A stretch of 27,464 nucleotides of DNA from an uncultured Faecalicoccus sp. (GCA_902497095.1 CABVDD010000028.1:1-27464); one strand, 5' to 3'; positions 1 through 9,600 are shown, numbered from the stretch's first letter. Numbers and translations are program-made. Notes: a model not told the origin generated them from the sequence alone.

Positions 1-1
1 G

Positions 2-85
2 CGCTATATAAGCGACATTTGGGATATTTATGATTTTACAACTGTCGAACTACCGTATTTTTCCAGATATTCCCATGGTATATGA
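2..85 (+). CDS. Possible C-terminal tail of an upstream gene (partial)
   Basis: An open frame enters from the left edge and runs 27 codons to TGA at 83-85. It reads like protein (R-Y-I-S-D-I-W-D-I-Y-D, later L-P-Y-F-S-R-Y-S-H-G-I at the end). I do not recognise the family. A frame this short can be open by chance, and no clear terminator follows it, so this is only a suggestion that a gene ends here. Confidence 0.25.
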   Translation, partial: RYISDIWDIYDFTTVELPYFSRYSHGI

Positions 86-153
86 TACAAATAGTTTATT
101 GGGGCAACTTTTGCACATTACACTTTAATTTTTGTCAAAAAACTAAGAACTAG

Positions 154-183
154 TTGACAAATACTTTGAAAAATGCCTATAAT
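154..183 (+). promoter_or_regulatory. Sigma-A promoter of the lysine riboswitch/ABC importer operon
   Basis: A consensus -35 TTGACA (154-159) and consensus -10 TATAAT (178-183) are separated by 18 bp. Transcription would start near 190, just upstream of the riboswitch aptamer at 208. Confidence 0.85.
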
Positions 184-207
184 GAGCACATACAAGTAAA
201 TCAGTTG

Positions 208-416
208 AAGATAGAGGTAGCGATGCGTCAGAGTACTGTAGGGAGCCGGCGGGCTATGAAGTACAGGAAAGGTAATCATCGCCGAAGGAAATGGTGTGGC
301 AGCTTCATTTCTTGGGGCTTTGGGAAATACTCAATGCACTCCTTCGCAAGAAGAGGGGTTATCTTGAAGGCGAAAGAATAAAGGCCATATGGATAATCAT
401 ATGGCCTTTTCTATTT
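208..416 (+). promoter_or_regulatory. Lysine riboswitch (L box) with intrinsic terminator
   Basis: The region has the conserved L-box blocks in order: ATAGAGGTAGCG at the 5' side of the core, AGAGTA, ATCGCCGAAG in the middle, CTTGGGGCTTTGGGA, and GGGGTTATCTT closing P1 (AAGATA 208-213 pairs with TATCTT 360-365). An intrinsic terminator follows: AGGCCATATG (382-391), 6-nt loop, CATATGGCCT (398-407) and a T-rich run. In known L boxes, lysine binding favours the terminator, so high lysine should switch the downstream importer off. The segment around GGGAAATACTCAATG departs from the commonest consensus (GGACTGTCA-like), so a covariance-model check is worthwhile, but the overall match is good. Confidence 0.87.
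381..416 (+). terminator. Riboswitch-controlled intrinsic terminator
   Basis: A perfect 10-bp stem AGGCCATATG / CATATGGCCT with a GATAAT loop is followed by TTTTCTATTTT. It lies between the lysine aptamer and the lipoprotein start, as expected for transcriptional attenuation. Confidence 0.9.
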
Positions 417-443
417 TCAACCTAAAGCAGGAGGAAAAGAGAT

Positions 444-1268
444 ATGAAAAAATTACTTGCAGCATTAGCCGTTGGAACATTGGCACTGGCCGGTTGTTCA
501 AGTGGTGGGGATTCCGCCAATGATGACACATTTACAGTAGGTATGGAATGTGGTTATCAACCATTTAACTGGCAAACATCAAGTGCCGAAACAGATTCAG
601 CCGTTGAGATCAGCGGCGGCGGTGGATATTGCGATGGATATGATGTCATGATGTCGCAAGCTATTGCCGATGAAATGGGACAGAAATTAGAAGTTAAAAA
701 GATTTCCTGGGATGGTTTACAGCCAGCGCTTGATTCTGGAGAAATCGATGCGATCGTAGCTGGTATGACCGCCAGTGATGAACGTGAAGAAGGAATTGAC
801 TTTACATCACCATATTATGAAAGTGAAGGTATGGTCATGATCGTTCGAGCTGACAGCGAAATGGCAGGATATACGGATATTCAAGATTTTTCAGGTCATA
901 AAGTAATTGGTCAAAAGAATACAAATTATGATACAGTCATTGATCAAATTGAAGGTGTTGATCATCAAACACCGCTTGCGACATATCCAGAATTAGTAGC
1001 AGCATTACAAAATGGCGTAGCGGATGGAATCACAGCCGAGATGCCGGTTGCCGAAGGTGTTGTTGCCGCCAATCCAGGTCTTGCGATCGTACAGTTTGAA
1101 GACGGACATGGATTTGATGTAGATACAACAGTTTCTATCGGTTTAAAAGAGGGAACAAGAGATTCAGAATTCTTCAAAAATGTACAAAAAGCTTTGGATT
1201 CTATAAGTCAAGATACTCGAAATGAGTATATGAAGACAGCGGTTGAAAACGCACCGACAGAAGAATAG
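444..1268 (+). CDS. Amino acid (probably lysine) ABC importer, substrate-binding lipoprotein
   Basis: A 274-residue extracytoplasmic solute-binding protein of the polar amino acid family (SBP_bac_3), lipid-anchored outside the membrane, which delivers ligand to the permease encoded next. The N-terminus is a lipoprotein signal: MKK, a hydrophobic run, then lipobox L-A-G-C with Cys18 as the acylation site. The mature part starts TFTVGMECGYQPFNW and includes YCDGYDVMM, DGLQPALDSGEIDAIVAGMTAS and FTSPYYESEG, all typical of the family. Two Cys (about 36 and 63) could form a disulfide. AGGAGG lies 8 nt before the ATG, which fixes the start. Lysine as substrate is inferred from the riboswitch upstream; from protein sequence alone it could be another basic amino acid. 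Confidence 0.93.
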   Translation: MKKLLAALAVGTLALAGCSSGGDSANDDTFTVGMECGYQPFNWQTSSAETDSAVEISGGGGYCDGYDVMMSQAIADEMGQKLEVKKISWDGLQPALDSGEIDAIVAGMTASDEREEGIDFTSPYYESEGMVMIVRADSEMAGYTDIQDFSGHKVIGQKNTNYDTVIDQIEGVDHQTPLATYPELVAALQNGVADGITAEMPVAEGVVAANPGLAIVQFEDGHGFDVDTTVSIGLKEGTRDSEFFKNVQKALDSISQDTRNEYMKTAVENAPTEE

Positions 1269-1284
1269 GAAGGTTTGATGATCC

Positions 1285-2013
1285 ATGAGTATCGATTTTG
1301 GAAGGGCATATGAAATATTTATAGAGAATTGGAGCTTGTTTTCCTACGGTATCCAAACAACTCTTTTATTTGCAATCGTTGGTACGGTTGTCGGACTGAT
1401 CCTGGGATTGATAACCGGAGCCTTACGTGCTATTCCGGAAGATCCCATGGATCCTATTTTAGTTAAAATTTTAAAGAAGCTGGCCAGATGGATCGTAGGC
1501 TTCTATGTCTGGTTTTTTAGAGGCACACCAATGATGGTACAAGCCTTGTTCTTCTTTTACTTGCTTCGTCCTATCTTGGGATGGACTGGTTTTTCAGCCG
1601 GTTTGATCATTATTTCTGTAAATACCGGAGCCTATATGGCAGAAATCATTCGTGGTGGTATTCAATCCATTGATGCAGGACAAAGTGAAGCGGCAAAATC
1701 TTTAGGTATGACAACTTTTCAGACCATGGTTTCCATCATTTTTCCACAAGCCATTAAAAATACATTTCCGACGATTGGAAATCAGTTGATTGTTAATATC
1801 AAAGACAGTTGTATGTTAAATGCGATCCAGGTTACAGAACTATATTTCCAATCTTCTTCAGTTGCCGGAAGTAATATGAAATTTGCCGAAGTTTACTTTT
1901 TGGAAATGGTCATGTATCTTGCCTTAACAACTATCGCAACAGTGATTTTGAATGCTGTGGAAAGAAAAATCAACAAGACAAAGACAGTAACAATCAAGGA
2001 AAACTGTGCATAG
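1285..2013 (+). CDS. Amino acid ABC importer, permease
   Basis: A 242-residue inner-membrane permease of the His/Glu/Gln/Arg type (HisM/GlnP-like) that forms the translocation pore. Hydrophobic segments occur near residues 20-45, 65-95, 98-120 and 205-225. FRGTPMMVQ and the cytoplasmic EAA loop SEAAKSLGMTTFQTM (about 135-150), the coupling site for the ATPase, are diagnostic. The gene starts 16 nt after the lipoprotein stop with a modest GGAAGG site, and the ATPase gene follows after 9 nt, so the three genes form one transcription unit under the lysine riboswitch. Confidence 0.93.
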   Translation: MSIDFGRAYEIFIENWSLFSYGIQTTLLFAIVGTVVGLILGLITGALRAIPEDPMDPILVKILKKLARWIVGFYVWFFRGTPMMVQALFFFYLLRPILGWTGFSAGLIIISVNTGAYMAEIIRGGIQSIDAGQSEAAKSLGMTTFQTMVSIIFPQAIKNTFPTIGNQLIVNIKDSCMLNAIQVTELYFQSSSVAGSNMKFAEVYFLEMVMYLALTTIATVILNAVERKINKTKTVTIKENCA

Positions 2014-2022
2014 GAGGTTTGT

Positions 2023-2760
2023 ATGGAAACAGTCATTCAAGTACAACATTTGAAAAAACATTTTGGTGATCTTCAAGTCTTAAACGATATCGACTTTGAA
2101 ATCAATAAAGGTGAAGTTGTAACGATCATTGGTTCGTCAGGTTCTGGTAAAAGTACATTGCTTCGCTGCATTAACTTATTAGAAATTCCGGATGGTGGAA
2201 ATATTTTATATAAAGGAACAGACATCTTAAGCGGAAAGCTTCCATTGACAACGTATCGTTCTAAAGTGGGAATGGTTTTTCAAAGCTTTAATTTGTTTGC
2301 GAATAAGACCGTTTTAGAAAACTGTATGATTGGACAAATCAAAGTTTTAAAGCGTTCAAAAGAAGAAGCACGAAAAATTGCTATGCAGCATTTAGAAGAA
2401 GTAGGTATGCAAAGTTTTGCCGATGCCAGTTCTACTCGTTTGTCTGGTGGGCAAAAACAACGTGTGGCTATTGCCCGTGCGCTTTGTATGGATCCAGAGG
2501 TATTGCTTTTTGATGAACCAACATCGGCACTAGATCCGGAAATGGTCGGAGATGTATTAGAAGTTATGCAGACTTTGGCCAAAGAAGGATTGACGATGGC
2601 CATAGTTACACATGAAATGCAGTTTGCTAAAGATGTCAGTGACCGTGTTATTTTTATGGACAAAGGTGTAATTGCAGAACAAGGAACACCGCAACAAATT
2701 TTTGAAAAGCCGCAACATCAGCGTACAAAGCAATTTTTATCTCGATATTTTGACCGATAA
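2023..2760 (+). CDS. Amino acid ABC importer, ATP-binding subunit
   Basis: A 245-residue cytoplasmic ATPase (GlnQ/HisP-like) that powers the importer. Walker A is GSSGSGKST (about 37-45), the signature is LSGGQKQR (about 140-147), Walker B is LLFDEPTSALD, and the switch His is in VTHEMQFA. The C-terminal EQGTPQQIFEKPQHQRT is typical of polar amino acid transporters. AGGAGG lies just before the ATG. This is the last gene of the operon; its stop codon sits inside an intrinsic terminator stem. Confidence 0.95.
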   Translation: METVIQVQHLKKHFGDLQVLNDIDFEINKGEVVTIIGSSGSGKSTLLRCINLLEIPDGGNILYKGTDILSGKLPLTTYRSKVGMVFQSFNLFANKTVLENCMIGQIKVLKRSKEEARKIAMQHLEEVGMQSFADASSTRLSGGQKQRVAIARALCMDPEVLLFDEPTSALDPEMVGDVLEVMQTLAKEGLTMAIVTHEMQFAKDVSDRVIFMDKGVIAEQGTPQQIFEKPQHQRTKQFLSRYFDR

Positions 2761-2776
2761 AATCGGTCTTTTTTTG
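2752..2776 (+). terminator. Terminator of the lysine importer operon
   Basis: Stem GACCGAT (2752-2758), AAA loop, ATCGGTC (2762-2768), then a run of seven T. The left arm overlaps the TAA of the ATPase gene. Confidence 0.9.
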
Positions 2777-2789
2777 TGTTTTGATACAT

Positions 2790-2803
2790 TGAAAACTGTT
2801 ACA
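2790..2803 (+). promoter_or_regulatory. Candidate cre (CcpA) site upstream of pfkA
   Basis: TGAAAACTGTTACA matches the catabolite-responsive element consensus TGWNANCGNTNWCA at every defined position except the central G (T here). It lies 129 bp before the pfkA ATG. CcpA control of pfk-pyk operons is known in other Firmicutes. A 14-bp degenerate motif in AT-rich DNA can arise by chance, and I see no confident sigma-A promoter nearby to judge its position. Confidence 0.35.
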
Positions 2804-2931
2804 TTTTTCAATTCTGTTGCAAAGCGAATTTTATAAAAAGTTAAAAGCTTTTTTTCTTCTTTTTCGACGTTCATTGTGTTATATTTAAAGTGCTATAGAA
2901 CGGTTAAAGATTGTTCTTAGGAGGAATACAT

Positions 2932-3894
2932 ATGGTTAGAAGAATCGGGATCTTAACCTCAGGAGGAGACTCACCGGGGATGAATGCGGCCATACGAGCT
3001 GTTACCAAAGTCGGTTTAAACAGCGGTCTTGAAGTATTTGGTATCTATAATGGATACAAAGGAATGGTAGAAGGCTATATTGAACCGATGACTCGAGAGA
3101 CGATTCGTGAAATCGTCAACCGTGGAGGAACGATTCTTGGCTCGGCCCGTTTGCCAGAATTTAAAGATGAAGAAGTTCGCCGCAAAGCGATTCATCAACT
3201 TTCTAAACGAGGAATTGAGGCCGTAGTAGTAATTGGAGGAGACGGTTCATATCGTGGAGCCCTTTCATTGACGGAAATGGGTATCAATTGTATCGGATTA
3301 CCTGGTACGATTGATAATGATATTACATGTACAGACTTCACGATTGGTTTTCATACTGCACTAGAGACAGTTGTAGATGCAATCGATAAATTGCGAGATA
3401 CTTCAAATTCACACCATCGCTGTTCTATTGTAGAAGTTATGGGAAACCGTTGTGGGGATCTGGCTCTTTGGTCAGGAATCGCATCTGGAGCCGATATGAT
3501 TGTGACCAGTGAGACAGGGTTTGATGAAAATGATGTTTTGGATCGCTTGCGCGATTTGGATATTATACGAAAGAAAAAACATGCGATTGTCGTAATTTCA
3601 GAAAAAATTACGGACGTTGACCAGTTTGCCAAGAAAGTGACATTAAATACAGGTTTTTCAGGAAGGGCAACTGTATTAGGCCACATTCAACGTGGTGGTT
3701 CACCATGTCCGTATGATCGTATGTTGGCTTCTCAAATGGGAGAAAAAGCAGTGGATTTGTTGATGCAGGGCATTGGTGGTCATTGTGTCTGCATTCGCGA
3801 CAACAAGATCGTATCTTATCCAATTGAAAAGGCACTGAGCATGCCTGCTGAATCTCGTAAGCCATTACAAAACTTATTTGAACGATTAGTTTAG
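2932..3894 (+). CDS. pfkA: 6-phosphofructokinase (ATP)
   Basis: A 320-residue cytoplasmic ATP-dependent phosphofructokinase that phosphorylates fructose 6-phosphate to fructose 1,6-bisphosphate, the committing step of glycolysis. Family signatures: TSGGDSPGMNAAIRA at the N-terminus (ATP site), IGGDGSYRGA (about 102-110), the catalytic loop GTIDND with Asp128, EVMGNRCGDLALWSG, and HIQRGGSPCPYDR near the C-terminus. Length matches the usual ~320. An in-frame TTG at 2911 would add seven residues, but AGGAGG at 2919-2924 is correctly placed only for the ATG at 2932, so I use that. pyk follows 28 nt later, a common Firmicutes pairing. Confidence 0.97.
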   Translation: MVRRIGILTSGGDSPGMNAAIRAVTKVGLNSGLEVFGIYNGYKGMVEGYIEPMTRETIREIVNRGGTILGSARLPEFKDEEVRRKAIHQLSKRGIEAVVVIGGDGSYRGALSLTEMGINCIGLPGTIDNDITCTDFTIGFHTALETVVDAIDKLRDTSNSHHRCSIVEVMGNRCGDLALWSGIASGADMIVTSETGFDENDVLDRLRDLDIIRKKKHAIVVISEKITDVDQFAKKVTLNTGFSGRATVLGHIQRGGSPCPYDRMLASQMGEKAVDLLMQGIGGHCVCIRDNKIVSYPIEKALSMPAESRKPLQNLFERLV

Positions 3895-3922
3895 AAGGAA
3901 AAAAGGAAGGAATCGAAAAATT

Positions 3923-5353
3923 ATGTGTATTAGTGACAAGAAGACAAAAATTATTTGTACGATCGGTCCGGCCAGTGAAGATAAGGAAACTTTAAAGAAA
4001 CTGGTTTTGGCTGGTATGAACATTGCCCGTTTGAACTTTTCTCACGGAAGCTATGAAGAACACGGAAATCGAATCAAATTGATTCGTGAAGTATCTAAAG
4101 AATTGAACAAACCAATTGGTATCTTATTGGATACAAAAGGTCCGGAAATTCGTTTAGGAGATTTCAAAGATGGCGGTTGTCAATTCAATGAAGGCGACGT
4201 TGTTAAAATCGTTAAAAAAGAAGTAGAAGGAACACACGAACAGTTTACATTACGTTGTCCGGAAGTATTCCATGACGTAAAAGTAGGCGACAGCATCTTG
4301 ATGGATGATGGTAAATTAAAAGTTACTATTCTAGATGTAACAGAAGATGAAATTCAGGGACGTATCGAAAACCCTCATTTCTTAAAGAGTCGTAAAGGAT
4401 GTAACTTACCAGGTGTTGTATTAAGCATGCCTTTCATTTCTGAAAAAGACGAAGCCGATATTCGTTTTGGTTGTAAACAAGATGTAGATTATATTGCCGC
4501 AAGTTTCACGCGTCGTAAAGATGATGTATTGGCAATTCGTAAGATTTTGATTTCTGAAAGAAAAGATAATATCCAAATCTTCCCTAAGATTGAAAATCAG
4601 GAAGGTTTTGATAACTTGCGTGACATATTAGAAGTCAGTGACGGTGTTATGGTTGCCCGTGGTGATTTAGGTGTGGATGTAAGTTTGGAAATGGTTCCAA
4701 TTTATCAAAAACAGATTATCTCTATTGCCAATGAATTAGGAAAACCAGTTGTCACAGCTACACATATGTTAGAAAGTATGCAGGAAAATCCACGTCCTAC
4801 ACGTGCTGAAGCCAGTGACGTTGCCAATGCGATCATGGACGGTACAGATTGTATCATGTTATCAGGAGAAAGTGCTGCAGGTCACTATCCAGTAGAATGT
4901 GTGCAGACGATGCATCGTATTGCGGATGCCATTGAACCAATGATTCCATATCAGCAGCGTTTGAAACAAGGAATCCGTACATCACGTAACTCTTTAAATG
5001 ATGCGATTGGTGTCAGTGCTGCAGATACATCCATTGCATTGGATATCAAATGTATCATCGCCTTTACACAGAGTGGTTTAACAGCTCGTCGTTTGGCTCG
5101 TTTTAGACCAGAAGCTCCAATCATTGGTGTATGTTTTGATGAAGTTACGGAAAGAGCAATGCTTCCAATCTTTGGTGTAGAACCATACTTCAGTGATATT
5201 CAAAACACTCGTGAAAACGATGTTGATTTGGCTAAAAACATCGCCTTGATGAAAGGTTGTCATTATGGAGATTTCATTATCGTTGTAGCCGGTTATCCAG
5301 AAGGACACGGAGCAACGAACATGATGCGTATCGTTGAAATCACAGAAAACTAA
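3923..5353 (+). CDS. pyk: Pyruvate kinase
   Basis: A 476-residue cytoplasmic pyruvate kinase that transfers phosphate from phosphoenolpyruvate to ADP, the last step of glycolysis. N-terminal KTKIICTIGPAS, NIARLNFSHG (substrate-binding Arg and Asn), LLDTKGPEIRLGDF, the core KIENQEG with the catalytic Lys, VMVARGDLGVDV, and TATHMLESM are all present, followed by a C-terminal allosteric domain. It ends at normal length for the short form and lacks the extra C-terminal PEP-utiliser-like domain of Bacillus-type enzymes. GGAAGG lies about 10 nt before the ATG. It is co-transcribed with pfkA and followed by a strong terminator. Confidence 0.97.
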   Translation: MCISDKKTKIICTIGPASEDKETLKKLVLAGMNIARLNFSHGSYEEHGNRIKLIREVSKELNKPIGILLDTKGPEIRLGDFKDGGCQFNEGDVVKIVKKEVEGTHEQFTLRCPEVFHDVKVGDSILMDDGKLKVTILDVTEDEIQGRIENPHFLKSRKGCNLPGVVLSMPFISEKDEADIRFGCKQDVDYIAASFTRRKDDVLAIRKILISERKDNIQIFPKIENQEGFDNLRDILEVSDGVMVARGDLGVDVSLEMVPIYQKQIISIANELGKPVVTATHMLESMQENPRPTRAEASDVANAIMDGTDCIMLSGESAAGHYPVECVQTMHRIADAIEPMIPYQQRLKQGIRTSRNSLNDAIGVSAADTSIALDIKCIIAFTQSGLTARRLARFRPEAPIIGVCFDEVTERAMLPIFGVEPYFSDIQNTRENDVDLAKNIALMKGCHYGDFIIVVAGYPEGHGATNMMRIVEITEN

Positions 5354-5365
5354 TTAATCAGAATT

Positions 5366-5405
5366 AGCTATGAATCAGTAGGAAACGAAAGTTCATAGCT
5401 TTTTT
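5366..5405 (+). terminator. Terminator of pfkA-pyk
   Basis: AGCTATGAA (5366-5374) pairs with TTCATAGCT (5392-5400) across a 17-nt loop and is followed by TTTTT. Confidence 0.85.
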
Positions 5406-5465
5406 GCTTTCTTGAATTTATACATCTAAAAAACATAAGATTTTTAATGACAGGGAGGAAAAGAA

Positions 5466-6495
5466 ATGATCATAGATTGCCATTCTCATCATATATGTGC
5501 ACCTTATAATACGAATTATTTATTATGGTCTAAACGTACAGGTCACTCAGATTATGGGCCAGCTTATTTGTGGAATAATCCAATATTTGAGAATATAGAA
5601 AAGCATCTGACACAATGGGATCGATTATTCAGTAATTACGTATAGCGCTAACATTGTTCAAATTATAGATAGTGCAGTCGATAAAAATCATACACATTCT
5701 CAAATTGTCTCAGATATAAACCAAAAAACACACGATATTGTATTGAAGCATCCTTCAAATATAGGAGCCACGGCATGGATTGATTTGCGTTTAGGCGATG
5801 CTGCTTTAAAAGAAATGGAAAATACTTCAACTTGGGCATTGGGATATTCTGTTTTGACAGGTTATAGAATCAATGGAAAACTAAAACTGCTGGATGATTC
5901 AGAATTCATTCCTTTTTGGGAAAAGGCGGCAAAACTAAAGAAGCCAGTTTTTATTCATTTTAGTAGCTTATATTCTATTAAAGATAAAGAATGTGTTATG
6001 CCAGGTTATATGAATGACTCTATGTTTCATGCAGGAATGGAACAACTTATAGAAAATACATCTTGTTTGAGTCGCTTAGTGATGAGTGGAATATTTGATA
6101 AATATCCTTCTTTGAAAGTAGTAATGGGGCAGCTAGGAGGTATGTATCCTTTTATGTTGGATCGTTTTGATATGCTTTATACAATGCATTTAAATGGCGA
6201 TTTGGCAAAAGGTATGAATGTAACAGATCCAAAAAATGAAGATTCTTTTATGAGAAATTATAAAAATTATAGTGACAATATATATGTGGATACGCCTTCT
6301 ATGAGTGAGCCTGCCATACGATGTGCTACTGAAATTCTTGGAGCGGATAAAATTTTGTTTGGATCAGATCTTCCTATTACACCTGCATCATTTGGAATTG
6401 AACGTGCAATAAATCAAATTAAATCTTCGAAAATGTCAAATGACATAAAAGAAAATATTTTTTCAAACAACGCTAGACGCTTATTAAATATTTAA
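5466..6495 (+). pseudogene. Amidohydrolase-family (COG2159-like) gene, frameshifted
   Basis: GGGAGG lies 9 nt before ATG 5466, which opens MIIDCHSHH, the metal-binding HxH of amidohydrolase-2/ACMSD-type TIM-barrel enzymes. This frame runs 59 codons and stops at TAG 5643-5645. The downstream frame (+1) continues the protein without a gap: Y-S-A-N-I-V-Q-I-I-D-S, then PVFIHFSS (another metal His), FGSDLPI (metal Asp) and a C-terminal N-N-A-R-R-L-L. A +1 or -2 event between about 5611 and 5645 explains the break. The motif normally read as H-x-G-G is GQLGG here (Gln codon 6130-6132), so a conserved catalytic His is also absent. A sequencing error could explain the frameshift; a short protein from TTG 5743 would lack the HxH. 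Substrate unknown. Confidence 0.75.
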
Positions 6496-6607
6496 GACAT
6501 TTCTTGAAGACATATTAAAAATCTAAATTATAGTAGAAAACCTTTCTTTTATTATGTTTTTTATCTTATTCATCAAGTTATAAAATATTGTTAATAAAAT
6601 AAAGTAA

Positions 6608-6632
6608 AGAGTAAGGCAATTTGCCTTACTCT
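6608..6632 (-). terminator. Terminator of the FtsX-like ABC operon
   Basis: An almost perfect palindrome, AGAGTAAGGCAA / TTGCCTTACTCT, overlaps the stop codon of the permease gene. On the minus strand it is followed by TTTACTTTATTTTAT, a loose T tract. Confidence 0.7.
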
Positions 6633-9600
6633 ACTGCTTTTAAGGATTCAACCATTTGAATCTTTTTTAGTTTAAAGGACATAAAGAAGTTAATGATCAA
6701 TGTAAAGATCATGGTCATCGCAAAACTGATGACATAGGATTGAGGAAGTATTGTTCGACCAAACATCACATCATCCATTTCTGCTAAATTCATGATCAGA
6801 TGATGTAAGCCGATTCCGATAAATAACCCGAGTATAGCTCCTATGATGGATAGTAAGATACCTTCTCGGTTGACATATTGGTTGACTTCTCGTTTTGTGA
6901 AGCCTAAAACCTTAATGGTTGCGATTTCACGGACTCTTTCGCTGATATTGACGTTGCTTAAATTATAAAGTACTACAAATGCCAATAAAGCGGCACTAAT
7001 GACTAAGACAACCACAATGAAAGAAATGCTGCTGATCATATCGGCAAAGTTCTTTTGTAGGGAAGAATAGAAAGTTACGCTTTCTACACCATTTAATTCC
7101 ATTAACTGATTACCTAATTCTTTTTCAAAGCTTTCACTTTGATTTTTGGTTTCTATCATATAAATCGTATTCACATCAATATCTTGGTTTAATGTGTTGA
7201 AGTAATCTTTGGTCATATAGATATGATGTCCTACATAATTTTCAAAGATACCATCAACTAAGATCGTAAGCTCTTTATCATCACTAGTGATTTTAAAAGT
7301 ATCTCCAATTTGTAAATTTAACTTATCAGCTAATTTTTGAGAAATCAGAACACCTTTATTTGTCAGGGATAATGGTTGATCATCCATTGTTTTTAATGTT
7401 GTAAAAGTATCAAAGTGATTTAGATCATCTATGATATGAGATGTTACAGTTTGATCTTCTCCTTCCACTTCTACGGTACCAGAAAATTGTTGTTCTTCAA
7501 ACAATGAAGTTATGCCTTTGATATCTTGAATTTCTTTTGCCAAAGACGCACTTTCTTGACTGGTGCTGATTGTGGCATTGTAATGATAGATATTTCCATA
7601 TTGTTGTTGGGCAATATCGCTTATACTATCATTAATTCCAAATCCGGCAACTAATAAGGCAGAACATCCGGCAATTCCAATGACAGTCATAAAGAACCGT
7701 TTCTTATAGCGGAAAATATTTCGAGCTGTTACTTTATGTAAGAAGGTCAAACGATTCCATAAAGGTTTGATACGCTCCAATAAAATTTTCTTGCCGGCTT
7801 TAGAAGCTTTAGGTCGCATAAGTTGGCTTGGTACTTCTATCAATTCGGCATAGATGGAATAAATCGTAGCCAGTAAAGTAATTCCGGTAACCGATCCGGA
7901 AGCCAGTAAAATTAAACCAGGCTGCCAGGCAAAGTGAATCGTTTCTAGATTGTATAACATATTCCAAGCAGTGAATATAACCGTAGGGAATACAATCATG
8001 CCTACTGCACAACCAATGATCGAACCTAAAATACTCGCAATAAGTGCATAAATTAAATATTTGCTGGCAATTTGTATTTTGGAATATCCCAATGCTTTTA
8101 AGGTTCCGATTTCGTTTCTTTGTTCATCGACCATTCTTGTCATAGTGGTCATACAAACTAAAGCGGCGACCATAAAGAAAAATACAGGGAATACTGCCGC
8201 AATACCATCCATACGATCCGCACATGCACCATAATCTCGATACGAATAATGAGAATTACGATCCAGTACGATCCATTTCCCTTGTAATTCATCGATTTGT
8301 TGTTGTGCTTGATCCAATTCATTTTGAGCATCTTGTTTTTGTGCTTCTAATTCATTTTGCCCCTCTAATAGTTTTTGACGACTATTTTCTAATTCTTGCT
8401 TAGCGTTTTCGATTTGTTGAATACCAGAATCATATTGCTGCTGCGCTTGTACAAGTTGATTATAGGCGTCCTGTAACTGGCTTTGTGCAGCCAGCAAAGC
8501 ATCTCGATTTGCCAAAAGTTCTGATTTTTGACCAATAGCTTCTTGTATGCTTGTTTCTTGTATCTGTAATTGTTGTGCTTGTTGTTGAAGAGATTGTTCT
8601 TGTTGAACAAGCTTATCATAGGCATCGACATAAGGTTGAAGCATAGCCAATTGATTTTCTATTTGTGCTTTAGCCTGAAGCAAAGCTTCTAAATCTAATG
8701 ATTCAGGTGGTAATGCATCGATCTGACTTTGTATTTGTTGTAGTTTTTCTTTTAGTCTTGTGGCATTATCATAGCTGGTTTGTAATTGTGTTTTTTGTTG
8801 TTGTATTTGATCTAGACCACTTTGTAATTGTGCCAGGCCATTTTGAATGGTTGGAAGACTTGCTTCTGCCAGTTCAATTTGCTCTAGTGCTTGATTGATT
8901 GCCGGCAGATTTTCTAGAGCTGCCTGTCCACTGTAGTATTCATTCCATCCGGCATCAAGCTGTGCTTTTGAAGCCGTTAGTGTTTGTTCGTTTTGTTGGA
9001 TCTGCAGGCTACCATCTTCAATTTGCTGGCTTGCCTGATCTAACTGGTTTTGTGCATTTTCTATTTCAGTATTGAAATTTGCTTCGGCATCCTTTAATTC
9101 TTTTTGACTTTCCTGTATACGAATGTCAATTTGTTTATCTGCAATTTTTTCGATTCTTTTGACAACAGGCTCTATAACATCAAAATAATCCGCATCATAT
9201 GAATTATAAGCTTTTGCACCTTTGACAAGAACGTCAGCTTCTGTATAATACTCGGATTTGATATTTTCTTCAGGAATAAAGACAAAGCCATTGAGAGTAC
9301 CAGAACCGATCGAACTGCTTCCTTTTTGATAACTTAAGTAAGTCGGTGTATAACAAGTACCTACGATCGTATACGTATCCTGATGTAAAGAATCATCAAT
9401 TGGAGTATCGGTTCCACTGGTTAAAGTAATGGTTTCACCGATCTTTAAATTTCCAAATAACGTATTAGTGGCACTGGCTGCTTCAATTAAGCATTCATTT
9501 TCATTTTCTGGCATACGTCCATCTACTAATCGAATCGTATTGACTTCTTGTTTGTCAGGCAAAGAAAACAATTTTAATACAAGTTGTGTATTTTCTTTTT

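Noticed and set aside
154..381. 75-codon open frame over the operon leader
   Set aside because: It starts inside the -35 box and runs through the lysine riboswitch aptamer. The RNA structure explains the sequence; no Shine-Dalgarno and atypical composition.
2911..2931. Upstream TTG start for pfkA
   Set aside because: The AGGAGG lies after this TTG and is placed for the ATG at 2932, which also gives the normal family N-terminus.
8698..8898. Hydrophobic 66-codon open frame antisense to the permease coiled coil
   Set aside because: It is the complement of Gln/Leu-rich repeat codons, which read as Val/Leu/Phe. No ribosome site or independent support.
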